Notes: generated by a model from the letters alone, not told the origin. A stretch of DNA of 64,000 nt from JBBPZA01 sp038330095 (GCA_038330095.1 JBBQNQ010000001.1:1-64000); one strand, 5' to 3'. Positions 9,698-17,414 are shown, counted from the first letter of the stretch. Translations and numbers: made by a program.

Positions 9698-11139
9698 GAC
9701 GCCACCCACGGCCCGAGCCAGGCACCGTGACCGGCCACGAGGCGCTTCGCCGCGTCCGGGCCCCACGATCCCTTCGCGTACGGGTGGACCTCGGGGGGCG
9801 ACTCGAGGAGAGGCTGCAGGACGCGCCATGCCTCCTCGACGCTGTCCTGCCGGGTGAAGCGGGTGCTGTCGCCGATCAGCGCTGCTTGCAGCAGCACCTC
9901 GGAGGGCGTAGCCCCCTCGCCGCCCTGCTCCGCGAACTCCATGTCCAGGTCGATCTGCTCGGGCTCGCGCGCCTCAGCGCGCTGGGCATCCACGAGCAAC
10001 CTGATCCCGGTCGAGGGATCGAGCTTGATGACGAGCTGGTTGGGCCCCGGGCGATGTGGCCCCCTGAGGCCGAAGCCCAGCCGCGGCGGACGCTTGAACA
10101 CCAGCCGCAGCTCGGTCTGAAGGACTGGGAGGTGCTTGCCCGTGCGGATGAAGAACGGCACGCCCGACCAGCGCCAGTTGTCGATCTCCAGGCGCAGGGC
10201 CCCGTAGGTCTCCGTGGTCGAGTCCTCGGCAACGCCGTCGATCGCGGTGTAGCCCTCGTGCTGCCCGCGCACGTAATGGGCAGGGTCGGCGTCGGGCATC
10301 GCCCGGAAGACGGAGAACAGCGCGTCCTTGAGGGTCTTGGGGTCTCCCCCGGCCGGTGGCTCCATCGCGGCCGCGCCCACTACCTGCATCAGATGGTTGA
10401 CGACCACGTCCCGAAGCGCCCCGACCGGGTCATAGAAGTGACCTCGGTCCTCGACCCCGAAGTCCTCCGCCATCGTGATCTGCACCGAGGAGAGGTAGTT
10501 GCGGTTCCACAGCGGCTCGAACATCGTGTTCGCGAACCGAACGTAGAGGATCTGGACGAGCCCCATCTTGCCCAGGAAGTGGTCGATCCGGTAGAGCTGG
10601 GACTCGTCGAGGTACTCGTGAACCTCCTCGTTGAGCGCCTGGGCGGAGGCGACGTCGTGGCCGAAGGGCTTCTCCACCACCACGCGCCCCGAGTCGGTCA
10701 GACCGGCCCCGGCCAGTCCCTTGATGACCATGCCGAAAAGGGCGGGGGGAATCTCGAGGTAGAAGACCGGGCTGCGCGCCGCGCCGGTCGCCTTCGCGAC
10801 CCGCGCGTAGGTGTCCGGGTCGGCGAAGTCCCCGCTGAGATAGGAGAGGCGCGCGGCGAAGCGGTCGAAGACGTCCTCGTCCACGACCTCGCCCGTCGCC
10901 TCGATCGAGGTGCGCGCGTGCCGGCGCAGGTCGTCGACCGTCCAGTCGTCGGCCGCGACGCCCACGATCGGGCAGTCCAGCAGGCCACGGGCCTCCAGGC
11001 GGTAGAGCGAGTGGAAGGTCATCACCTTCGCCAGGTCACTGGTGATGCCGAACACGACGAACACGTGGGCCGGCTGGGGAGCGCCGTTGTGCCTCTCGCT
11101 CACGGCGCTTGCCGCACGAGGTCGTACCGTGGTGCTCAT
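9694..11139 (-). CDS. zwf: Glucose-6-phosphate dehydrogenase
   Basis: The 481-residue enzyme catalyses the NADP-linked first step of the pentose-phosphate route. The coenzyme fold reads VVFGITSDLAKVMTF (a variant of the usual GASGDLA), the active-site motif is RIDHFLGKMG with EKPFGHD before it, and RTGKHLP follows later. It is the first gene of a six-gene minus-strand operon. An AAAGGG lies 5 nt before the ATG at 11139. Copy 3 of the repeated 19-bp motif is 63 bp upstream with its GGGTGATG end facing zwf, so the whole operon may be under that control. About 25 N-terminal residues are low-complexity and could be trimmed. Confidence 0.95.
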   Translation of the reverse strand: MSTTVRPRAASAVSERHNGAPQPAHVFVVFGITSDLAKVMTFHSLYRLEARGLLDCPIVGVAADDWTVDDLRRHARTSIEATGEVVDEDVFDRFAARLSYLSGDFADPDTYARVAKATGAARSPVFYLEIPPALFGMVIKGLAGAGLTDSGRVVVEKPFGHDVASAQALNEEVHEYLDESQLYRIDHFLGKMGLVQILYVRFANTMFEPLWNRNYLSSVQITMAEDFGVEDRGHFYDPVGALRDVVVNHLMQVVGAAAMEPPAGGDPKTLKDALFSVFRAMPDADPAHYVRGQHEGYTAIDGVAEDSTTETYGALRLEIDNWRWSGVPFFIRTGKHLPVLQTELRLVFKRPPRLGFGLRGPHRPGPNQLVIKLDPSTGIRLLVDAQRAEAREPEQIDLDMEFAEQGGEGATPSEVLLQAALIGDSTRFTRQDSVEEAWRVLQPLLESPPEVHPYAKGSWGPDAAKRLVAGHGAWLGPWVAS

Positions 11140-11202
11140 GCGTCCCTTTCGTCGCTGATGGGGCCCGGCGTGGCCATGGTGGCGGCGGACGCAGCGGCCT
11201 TC

Positions 11203-11221
11203 ATCACCCGAACCGAGTGAT
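11203..11221 (-). promoter_or_regulatory. Copy 3 of the 19-bp near-palindromic regulatory motif
   Basis: Read on the minus strand this is ATCACTCGGTTCGGGTGAT followed by G, 63 bp before the zwf ATG. Arms ATCACTCG and CGGGTGAT are symmetric at 7 of 8 positions. A weaker half-match, CTCATCCAAATGGGTTT, follows at 11231. It is the only such site before the zwf-to-cydB operon. Confidence 0.6.
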
Positions 11222-11251
11222 TTGGCCGAGCTCATCCAAATGGGTTTGCGA

Positions 11252-11737
11252 TCACGACCGTTCCCGACGGGCGAAGTTTCCCACGAGGATGCCGATGACC
11301 GTCACCAGGTAGAGCTGGCCGACCAGCATCTCCACGACGGCGAGCGCCTGCCCCGTCGAGGTCGCGGCGGAGTAGTCGCCGAACCCCGTCGTCGTGAGGA
11401 CCGTGAAGCTGAAGTAGACCCGGGCGCCGTCCGAGACCTCCTTGCCCTGGGCGAAGTACGGGGCGCTGTCGACCGCGATGACGAAGCCGATGGCCCACGC
11501 GAACAGCAGGCCCACCAGCAGGTAGATCGCCAGCGCGCCTGCGACGGCCTGAACGGTGACGCCGTGCTCGCGGATGAGGCGGAGCATGCCGCGGAGCAAT
11601 GCGGCCGCTATCGACACGGCAAGCAATCCACCCACGAGGAACGCACCACCGGCGGACAGCGCCCCGGTTGCGGTGCAGACCACGACCGCGACCGCGACCG
11701 CCCTGTGACCAGCACTCGCCCGCGGCGAACACGCCAT
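11252..11737 (-). CDS. Small potassium-channel-like membrane protein
   Basis: The 161-residue protein has hydrophobic segments at about 13-35, 36-50, 66-89 and 133-153. A pore loop with the filter-like sequence TTTGFGDY at 115-122 takes the place of the usual TVGYGD. This is the two-pore-helix Ion_trans_2 arrangement with one or two extra N-terminal helices, so a K+-selective channel is likely. The ATG at 11737 is the first in frame with this domain, and no strong Shine-Dalgarno is visible. It follows the holin-like gene on the same strand, whose reading frame runs into it. Its stop is 30 bp from copy 3 of the regulatory motif. Confidence 0.82.
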   Translation of the reverse strand: MACSPRASAGHRAVAVAVVVCTATGALSAGGAFLVGGLLAVSIAAALLRGMLRLIREHGVTVQAVAGALAIYLLVGLLFAWAIGFVIAVDSAPYFAQGKEVSDGARVYFSFTVLTTTGFGDYSAATSTGQALAVVEMLVGQLYLVTVIGILVGNFARRERS

Positions 11738-12132
11738 CGCGCCCGTCGCGCGCCTCGTCGCACGACGTTGCGGTAGTAGAAGCCGTCGTCGTCGATGGCG
11801 AGCAGCGACGCGACGGCCGCGTTGGCGATCGTGAGCACCAGGGCAAGGACGATCGCGGTGAACAGGCCGTCGACCCTCAGCCCGGGATCGATCGCGCTTA
11901 CCAGCAGAACCACGGCCCCGTTGACCACCAGAGCGCCGAGCCCGAGCGTGAGGACGGTGATCGGCAGTAGCAGCCGCATCGCGAGCGGCCAAAGGAGCGC
12001 GTTGACCAGACCGATCAGCGCAGCCGCGCTGAGGGCGGCGGCGACGTCCTTCAACTGCACTCCCGGCATGACCGCGCTCGCGAGCAGGAGCGTGGCGACG
12101 GTGACGAGCCAGATGACCACGATGCGCAGCAC
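11608..12132 (-). CDS. Phage-holin-family (DUF360-like) membrane protein, C-terminus unusual
   Basis: Residues 1-115 form four hydrophobic segments: LRIVVIWLVTVATLLLA, a NALLWPLAMRLLLPITVLTLG-like stretch, a third and a fourth. They end in the conserved acidic turn DDDGFYYRNVVRR. In relatives this sequence either ends soon after or continues into a large phosphatase-like domain. Here neither happens: the frame continues as arginine-rich non-family sequence for about 60 codons and overlaps the channel gene out of frame by 130 bp. A deletion or an unfixed frameshift near 11745 would explain it. The start is a GTG at 12132 with GGGGATG upstream. The biological role of the family in actinobacteria is unclear. 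Confidence 0.7.
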   Translation of the reverse strand: MLRIVVIWLVTVATLLLASAVMPGVQLKDVAAALSAAALIGLVNALLWPLAMRLLLPITVLTLGLGALVVNGAVVLLVSAIDPGLRVDGLFTAIVLALVLTIANAAVASLLAIDDDGFYYRNVVRRGARRARWRVRRGRVLVTGRSRSRSWSAPQPGRCPPVVRSSWVDCLPCR

Positions 12133-12187
12133 CGGCCATCCCCGGCGCGCAGCCCCTGTGCCGGCGCTCGGGCGGACCGTCGAGCTC

Positions 12188-12469
12188 CTAAGCCGCGGCG
12201 CGGCGGCGGCGCTGGGTGGATCCGCCGCCGTATGAGCCCAGGTCGAGCATGAAGGCGAGGCCGACCCAGAGCCACTCGACCCCGACGACGCCATTCCCGG
12301 ACGTCCAGAAAAGGACGTAGACGAGCGTCGTCAGCGGCAGGAAGAGCAGACCGAGCAGCGGAATGAGGAAGCCGCTGAACGCGCGATCCACGTCGTCGGT
12401 GAACAGCCACAGCCCGACGAGCGCGGCGCGCGGAAAGAATCCCGCGAAGATCACCAGCAGGCATCCCAT
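12188..12469 (-). CDS. Conserved small membrane protein, three helices
   Basis: The protein has about 93 residues with hydrophobic segments at 2-20, 32-54 and 62-80. It ends LDLGSYGGG followed by an arginine-rich tail. The pattern (FPRAALVGLWLFT, DRAFSGFLIPLLGLLFLPLTTLVY) matches a conserved actinobacterial hypothetical family of unknown role. The ATG at 12469 is used; a GTG two codons earlier (12475) is equally possible. Copy 4 of the regulatory motif lies 33 bp upstream with its GGGTGATG end pointing at this gene. Confidence 0.75.
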   Translation of the reverse strand: MGCLLVIFAGFFPRAALVGLWLFTDDVDRAFSGFLIPLLGLLFLPLTTLVYVLFWTSGNGVVGVEWLWVGLAFMLDLGSYGGGSTQRRRRAAA

Positions 12470-12502
12470 GGGCACAGATCATCATCCCAGGGGTGGCGGC
12501 GC

Positions 12503-12521
12503 ATCACCCCGAACGGATGAT
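12503..12521 (-). promoter_or_regulatory. Copy 4 of the 19-bp near-palindromic regulatory motif
   Basis: Read on the minus strand it is ATCATCCGTTCGGGGTGAT followed by G. It lies between divergent genes, 33 bp from the membrane-protein ATG on the minus strand and 58 bp from the DUF6325 ATG on the plus strand. A second partial copy, ATCATCCCAGGGGTGG, is beside it at 12481-12496. Confidence 0.6.
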
Positions 12522-12579
12522 GCAGGCGCCCGAGCGCAGCGTGAGGATCTCGGTCAGACCGCCGACCAAGGGAGGCTGG

Positions 12580-13022
12580 ATGGAAGCGCACGAGGAGCTC
12601 GGCCCGATCGACATCGTGGTGATCGCCTACCCCGCCGGGGCGCCGATGACGGGCGAGGCTGTGCCGCACCTGGTGAACCTCGTGGACAGCGGAATAATCC
12701 GAGTACTGGACGCGATGTTCGTGAAGAAGGAGGAGGACGGGAGGTTCAGCGGCTTCCAGGCCAAGAACCTCGACGACAGAGACGTCGGAGACTTCCGCAT
12801 CTTCGAGGGCGCCTCCTCGGGATTGCTCGGCGACGAGGACGTCGCCACCGCCGCGGAGGCTCTCGAGCCCGGAAGCGCGGCGGTCAGATCATCTACGAGA
12901 ACCGCTGGGCAGCCCCGTTCGCCGCTGCCGTGCGTCGCAACGGCGGCGTGCTAGTCGCCCAAGAGCGAATCCCGGTGCAGAGCGTCATCGCCGCCCTCGA
13001 CGCCGCTGAAGCGGCCGCCTGA
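12580..13022 (+). pseudogene. DUF6325 family protein, one -1 frameshift
   Basis: The first 100 codons (ELGPIDIVVIAYPAG, LVNLVDSGIIRVLDAMFVKK, FEGASSGLLGDEDV, EALEPGSAA) match DUF6325. The family's C-terminal segment, IIYENRWAAPFAAAVRRNGG to IPVQSVIAALDA, continues in the next frame. Restoring one G in GCGGCGGTCAG at about 12882 joins them into an intact protein of about 147 residues. A clear GGAGG precedes the ATG. DUF6325 proteins are small soluble proteins of unknown function often found with stress genes. It is followed closely by the SHOCT and DUF899 genes, probably as one transcript. Confidence 0.8.
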
Positions 13023-13038
13023 ACGAAAGGACGATCCC

Positions 13039-13323
13039 ATGCCAGGACTTCTCCGCGGCATCGCCCGCACCGCCGCCGTGGCCGGCACCGCGACTGCGGT
13101 GTCCAACCGCGTCAGCCGGCGCCAGGAACAAAAATGGGCCGCGCAGGACGCGCCCGCGTACGCGCCTCAGCAGGCGCCGCCGCAGCAGGCGTACGCCGCT
13201 GCGCCACCAGCGGAGGCAGAGAGCCGCATCGACCACCTCAAGGACCTCTCCGCCCTCAAGGAGCAGGGAATCCTCAACGAGCAGGAGTTCGCTGCCGAGA
13301 AGGCGCGCATTCTCGCCGGCTGA
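13039..13323 (+). CDS. SHOCT-domain protein
   Basis: This is a 94-residue protein. The N-terminal 35 residues are Arg/Ala rich, then comes a Pro/Gln/Ala linker (DAPAYAPQQAPPQQAY). The C-terminal 32 residues are a SHOCT domain: IDHLKDLSALKEQGILNEQEF with the closing AEKARILAG. SHOCT modules are short oligomerisation or membrane-tethering helices attached to many actinobacterial stress proteins. An AAAGGA is 8 nt before the ATG, and only 16 bp separate it from the DUF6325 gene. Confidence 0.85.
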   Translation: MPGLLRGIARTAAVAGTATAVSNRVSRRQEQKWAAQDAPAYAPQQAPPQQAYAAAPPAEAESRIDHLKDLSALKEQGILNEQEFAAEKARILAG

Positions 13324-13344
13324 CCGCCGACCCGCCCAAGAGCG

Positions 13345-14070
13345 ATGACCGAGCACAGGGTAGGAACGCGCGAGGAATGGACTCGCGCCCGCGAGCAGTT
13401 GCTCGAACGGGAGAAGGAGCTGACTCGCCGCAGCGATGACCTGGTGCGCGAGCGGCAGGAGCTGCCGTGGGTGCGGATCGAAAAGGACTATCGGTTCGAC
13501 ACCGACGACGGACCAAAGGCGCTCGCGGAGCTCTTCCACGGGCGCTCGCAGCTGCTCGTCTACCACTTCATGTTCGGCCCGGAGTACACGGCGGGCTGCC
13601 CGGTGTGCTCGTCCGGCGCCGACACCTTCAACGGGGCGGTCCCTCACCTGAGCGCGCGCGACGTTACGTTCCTCTGCGTCTCACGCGCTCCGCTGGAGAA
13701 GCTGCGGGGCTACCGGCGGCGCATGGGTTGGTCGTTTGAGTGGGTGTCGTCGCTGGGATCCGACTTCAACTTCGACTTCGACGCCTCGCACACCGAGGAG
13801 CAGCTGGCGCCGTTCCTGGACGGAGACATCCCTCCGCCCGTGGTCCAGATGGCCGAGGCGTGCGGAACCGACCCGGCGGGATACGTTGCGGAAGGGCCGG
13901 GGCTGAGCGCCTTCGCCCTGTCCGACGGCGCCGTCTACCACACGTACTCGACCTACGCGCGCGGCCTCGAGATCATGCTCGGCTTCTATCCGCTGCTCGA
14001 CCGCGTGCCAAAGGGACGCGACGAGGCCGGCTCTACGGAGTTCTGGATCCGCCGCCACGACGAGTACTAG
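13345..14070 (+). CDS. DUF899 family (thioredoxin-fold) protein
   Basis: The 241-residue protein begins with a charged helix typical of the family (EWTRAREQLLEREKELTRRSD). It carries the signature FGPEYTAGCPVCSSGAD with a CPVC pair near residue 87, and SRAPLEKLRGYRRRMGWSFEWVSS. DUF899 proteins are thioredoxin-like and of unproven function. The gene follows the SHOCT gene by 21 bp and is probably co-transcribed. A frameshifted paralogue lies at 47548-48218. It is intact and of normal length for the family. Confidence 0.9.
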   Translation: MTEHRVGTREEWTRAREQLLEREKELTRRSDDLVRERQELPWVRIEKDYRFDTDDGPKALAELFHGRSQLLVYHFMFGPEYTAGCPVCSSGADTFNGAVPHLSARDVTFLCVSRAPLEKLRGYRRRMGWSFEWVSSLGSDFNFDFDASHTEEQLAPFLDGDIPPPVVQMAEACGTDPAGYVAEGPGLSAFALSDGAVYHTYSTYARGLEIMLGFYPLLDRVPKGRDEAGSTEFWIRRHDEY

Positions 14071-14108
14071 TGGCGGGTGTGCGGGCGGGTCAGAGGCGGG
14101 TGCCGGTC

Positions 14109-14882
14109 CTACGCGGGCGCGGCGCCGCGGGCCTGCGACGCCCGCGGCGGTAACGCGCCGCGGTGACGCTCGTACATCTCGCGCACGTACGCCACCGCCG
14201 GATGACCGGCGAGCTCCGCGCGCAAATCCATGAGCTGCGGCGAGGCGAGGTGCACCGGGCGCAGGAAACGCTCGGGCGCGAGCGGGAACGACAGCCCTGC
14301 CGCGGTGAGGTCAGCCAACGTGAACCGGTCGCCCACGAGGTAGCCGCTGGGCCCGATCTCGACCGCGAGCCGGTCTAGCATCGCCAGCGTGCGCCCCAGC
14401 CCGCGCTCCGCGGACTCCGGGTTGACGCCGTGCTCGGCGCCGATCGCGCGCGCGACCAAAGGCAGCGCCGGCCGCATGAACGCACGCCGCAGCGGCCCGG
14501 CGTCCGGCGCTGCCGCCAGCAGGGCGAGCTGCGGGTCGGCGAGCACGTGGACCAGCAGCGCCCGCCGGATCTCCGGCGCCAGCTCCTCGTCGAAGAGCCC
14601 TTCGAGCTCCAGGGCACGCGCCCGCTCTACGGGATCGGCCGGATACAGCGCCGGCTCGGGGAAGCGGCGCTCCAGCTCGGCGATGATGGCGGTGGAGTCT
14701 CCGACCGGCCGCCCGTCGAAGGTGACGACCGGCAGCGTCCTGCTGCCGGTCATCCCCAGGGCCAGCGCGAAGTGCACGCCGGGCGGCACGGCGCGGCGCA
14801 CGTGCGGGACGCGCTTGTAGTCAAGCGCCCAGCGCGCCTTCTCGTTGTAGTGGGAGACGTCCAGGTGCCAGAGCCGGATCAC
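14109..14882 (-). CDS. Glutathione S-transferase-like protein
   Basis: The 257-residue protein has an N-terminal thioredoxin-fold domain: RLWHLDVSHYNEKARWALDYK, a cis-Pro region SRTLPVVTFDGRPVGDSTAI, and ELERRFPEPALYP. An all-helical C-terminal domain ends YLVGDRFTLADLTAAGL, the usual GST signature. Actinobacteria mostly lack glutathione, so the thiol partner is uncertain. The GTG at 14882 was chosen because homology begins at once (VIRLWHL); an upstream in-frame extension is not family-like. Confidence 0.85.
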   Translation of the reverse strand: MIRLWHLDVSHYNEKARWALDYKRVPHVRRAVPPGVHFALALGMTGSRTLPVVTFDGRPVGDSTAIIAELERRFPEPALYPADPVERARALELEGLFDEELAPEIRRALLVHVLADPQLALLAAAPDAGPLRRAFMRPALPLVARAIGAEHGVNPESAERGLGRTLAMLDRLAVEIGPSGYLVGDRFTLADLTAAGLSFPLAPERFLRPVHLASPQLMDLRAELAGHPAVAYVREMYERHRGALPPRASQARGAAPA

Positions 14883-14966
14883 ACGGGCGACTCTAATGAC
14901 AGGGGACCGGCCAGGGCCTTCCACGGCTGCGCCGGGGCCCGGTGGTGTTTCTTCGAGAGGAGACCC

Positions 14967-15383
14967 ATGCAGATCACCGGCATCTGGCCACTGACCCACA
15001 CCGGGAAGTACCAGGGCGACATCGTCGCGGCCAACATCCTCGGGGAGCCGCACGAGGCCAACTACGAGGCCGTGCCACGCGTCACCTACACCGACCCGCA
15101 GGCGGCCTCGGTGGGCGCGACGAAGGCCCGATTCAGCGCGACTGCCCCCCTGGCCGAGGTCTCCAAGACCGCCACCTACACGCGCGCCTACGCCGAGTCC
15201 AACGGCTTCCTGACCCTGCTCAGCGACGGCGAGGGACTGACCGGCGCCTACGCGCTCGCCCCCGAGGCCGGCGAGCGGCTCCAGCAGGCCACGCTGGCCA
15301 TCCGGGCCCGCGTGCCGCTCGAGCTGCTGCGCGACACCATCCAGCCGTTCCTCACCTTCTCGGAGATCTACGTCCGCCTGATG
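14967..15383 (+). pseudogene. Orphan dimerisation domain of a mercuric-reductase/lipoamide-dehydrogenase-type flavoprotein
   Basis: About 139 codons match only the last third of a pyridine-nucleotide-disulfide oxidoreductase: GIWPLTHTGKYQGDIVAANI, then AVPRVTYTDPQAASVGATKARF and the closing ALAPEAGERLQQATLAIRAR, FLTFSEIYV. Both nucleotide-binding domains and the redox CxxxxC are missing upstream. The frame has its own ATG with GAGAGGAG 6 nt before it, so a fragment could be made. After 15383 the frame runs on as antisense of the TlpA/Sco1 genes, so the natural stop is lost too. This is most simply a deletion remnant; a free-standing domain is possible but unproven. Confidence 0.7.
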
Positions 15384-15413
15384 GGCGGCGCTCTTTCTCC
15401 TCGCTGCGGCTGC

Positions 15414-15920
15414 TCATTCAGTGCCCCGCTTGGGCAGCTCGCCGAGCAGGCCGCTTACGGTCTGCGGGCCGGAGAGCTGCTTGACGATCCGTCCCTTTGC
15501 GTCGAGGACGAAGGTGGTCGGGAGGCCGTGGATGTGCCAGGCGCTGCCCGCGCGGCCGGCATCGTCGACCAGCACCGGAAAGGTCCAGCCGTGCTTACGG
15601 ACGAAGGAGGCGGCGCCGGAGCGGCTGTCGGACCAGTCGACGCCGACCACCGCGGCTCGACCCCGCAGCGCCGAGGTCAGACGGGCCAGCTCGGGTGCCT
15701 CCTTGGTGCACGGCCCGCACCAGCTCGCCCAGAAGTGGACGATCGCCGGCCTGCCGCGCAGGTCAGCGAGCTGCACGCGCGGCCCGACGAGGACGTCTCG
15801 CGGGAGGGCCGGGGCAGCGCGAGCGGCTGCGGTGTTGCCCCTGCCGCTGAGTACCTCGGCCGCGCCAAACGCGAACAGCGCCGCGACCAGGATGGCCGGC
15901 CACAGCCAGCGGCGCCGCAC
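15414..15920 (-). CDS. TlpA/ResA-like membrane-anchored thioredoxin
   Basis: The 168-residue protein has an N-terminal membrane anchor (WLWPAILVAALFAFGAAEVL) then a thioredoxin fold with the redox motif WASWCGPCTKEAPEL and the cis-Pro loop GLPTTFVLDAKG. It would act outside the membrane, reducing disulfides in the style of TlpA or ResA, for example on apocytochromes or copper-site cysteines. The GTG at 15920 lies two bases after the stop of the Sco1 gene, so the two are translationally coupled. This pairing suggests a joint task in oxidase metal-centre maturation. Confidence 0.9.
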   Translation of the reverse strand: MRRRWLWPAILVAALFAFGAAEVLSGRGNTAAARAAPALPRDVLVGPRVQLADLRGRPAIVHFWASWCGPCTKEAPELARLTSALRGRAAVVGVDWSDSRSGAASFVRKHGWTFPVLVDDAGRAGSAWHIHGLPTTFVLDAKGRIVKQLSGPQTVSGLLGELPKRGTE

Positions 15921-15922
15921 TC

Positions 15923-16561
15923 CTACCCCGCCGCCAGGAGCGGGACGTCGTGCGCCACCCACTGCGGCTTGAAGTTCGACGGGTACAGGGCAAGTTCGCT
16001 GCCCTTCCCCGTGATTCCGTACACGAACGCGGAATGGCCGACCTCGCGCTGGTCCGGAGAGCCCTGGACCTGGACCCCGTACTTCTTCCACACCGGGGTG
16101 AGCTCCCGCTTGGACCCGATGAGGTACTCCATGCGCCCCGTCATGTCGTGGGTCGCGATGAACTTCTTGACCTCGCCGGGGGTGTCGCCCTTGGGATCGA
16201 CTGACACGGCGATGACCTGCGCCGTGCTCGCCTTGGGCCCGAGTTGCTGCAGCGCGGCGTGCAGGTTGCCGACGATCAGCGGGCAGACGTCGGGGCAGTG
16301 CGAGTAGATGAAAGTCAACAGCACGGCCTTGCCGCGATAGTCCGACAGGCGGACCGTCTTGCCATCGGCGTTACGGAGCGCGAAGTCGGGCGCCGGTCGC
16401 GATGGTGTGGCGAGCGCCGGGGCGTCGTATTTGCTCTTCGATGCGGCATTCGCCGACATGCGGCTCGAGGACGAGCCCGACGAGCTGCCGCAGCCCGCCA
16501 CGAGGAGTGAGCCGGCGAGGCCGACCAAGACCAGCATGACGCGAAGGCGACGCACGGGCAC
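15923..16561 (-). CDS. SCO1/SenC family copper-binding lipoprotein
   Basis: The 212-residue lipoprotein has a signal ending in the lipobox LLVAGC, a Ser-rich linker and a Sco domain. The copper ligands are visible: CPDVCP in YSHCPDVCPLIVGNL and the distant His in EVGHSAFVY. Sco proteins deliver copper to, or reduce, the CuA site of cytochrome c oxidase. No cox gene is in this window. The start is GTG at 16561 or the next GTG at 16555, and an internal ATG at 16537 would cut the signal peptide short. It is coupled to the downstream TlpA-like gene. Confidence 0.92.
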   Translation of the reverse strand: MPVRRLRVMLVLVGLAGSLLVAGCGSSSGSSSSRMSANAASKSKYDAPALATPSRPAPDFALRNADGKTVRLSDYRGKAVLLTFIYSHCPDVCPLIVGNLHAALQQLGPKASTAQVIAVSVDPKGDTPGEVKKFIATHDMTGRMEYLIGSKRELTPVWKKYGVQVQGSPDQREVGHSAFVYGITGKGSELALYPSNFKPQWVAHDVPLLAAG

Positions 16562-16706
16562 GGCCTGCGGAATAGTTCCCTAATGCGCTCAAGCTCGCCT
16601 AAAGCCTGCGGCTGGGAGACGGGCCCGCCGGGATCGTGGTCCGGTAGCGTGCGATGAAGCCGCGAGAGCGGCCGGCTCGTCCGCGTCAACGATCGGAGTT
16701 CGGCCC

Positions 16707-17414
16707 GTGCGAAAGACCGTCGTCGTTCTCCTAGCGGCCGCCGCGACTGCCGGTGTGCCGGCCGACGCCGGTGCCAGCTCTCAGTTCCGGGCGACCTTCA
16801 AGACGACCTACCTGTCCAAGCAGCCGGGCGCCTCGACGGGCTTGAGGACGCGCATCGCGTGGAGCGATCCCGGCGCACCGAACGCCGTGCCCAAGCTGAT
16901 CAAGGAGATCAAGCTGCGCTTCGCGCCCGGTACGAGGTTCGACACCTCGGCGCTACCGAGATGCACTGCCTCCGATGAGACGATCAAGTCGGAACGAGCG
17001 TCGGCGTGTCCACCGGGTAGTCAGCTGGGCTCAGGCCAGACGATCGGCGTCCTCGCGTCGGGCACGAAGTTCACGACGAAGGTGAAGCTGTTCAACGCCA
17101 AGCGCCAGATCATCGTGCTCGTCACCCTCAACGGGGCGCTCGCTACCGAGTTCCGCGACCGGGTCGGCACGAACACCATCTTCGTCCGCCCGGTGCTTCC
17201 GCCCGGCGTCTCGCTGGGGCGGCTGGCGCTGCGGATGGGCGCGTTCTCAACCGGCAGCGGAGCGAAGCGAAAGGTCTACATGCGTACGCCGCCCACATGC
17301 CCGAGGAGTGGGCGCTGGAACATCGCCGGGCGCCTCACCTACGCCGACGGGTCGGCGCAGACCCTCAAGCGCGCCTCCCCATGCCGTCCCACTCGGCGAC
17401 ACAGAGAGCATTAG
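16707..17414 (+). CDS. Secreted protein of unknown function
   Basis: The 235-residue protein has a signal peptide (VVVLLAAAATAGVPADAGASS) and a mostly beta-strand body. Four cysteines occur in spaced pairs (PRCTASDE, SACPPGS, PTCPRSG, SPCRP), fitting an exported disulfide-bonded domain. I do not recognise a named domain. Similar secreted beta-rich proteins of unknown role are frequent in this bacterial group. The start is a GTG at 16707 with CGGAG about 8 nt upstream. It is divergent from the Sco1 gene with about 145 bp between them. Confidence 0.75.
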   Translation: MRKTVVVLLAAAATAGVPADAGASSQFRATFKTTYLSKQPGASTGLRTRIAWSDPGAPNAVPKLIKEIKLRFAPGTRFDTSALPRCTASDETIKSERASACPPGSQLGSGQTIGVLASGTKFTTKVKLFNAKRQIIVLVTLNGALATEFRDRVGTNTIFVRPVLPPGVSLGRLALRMGAFSTGSGAKRKVYMRTPPTCPRSGRWNIAGRLTYADGSAQTLKRASPCRPTRRHREH

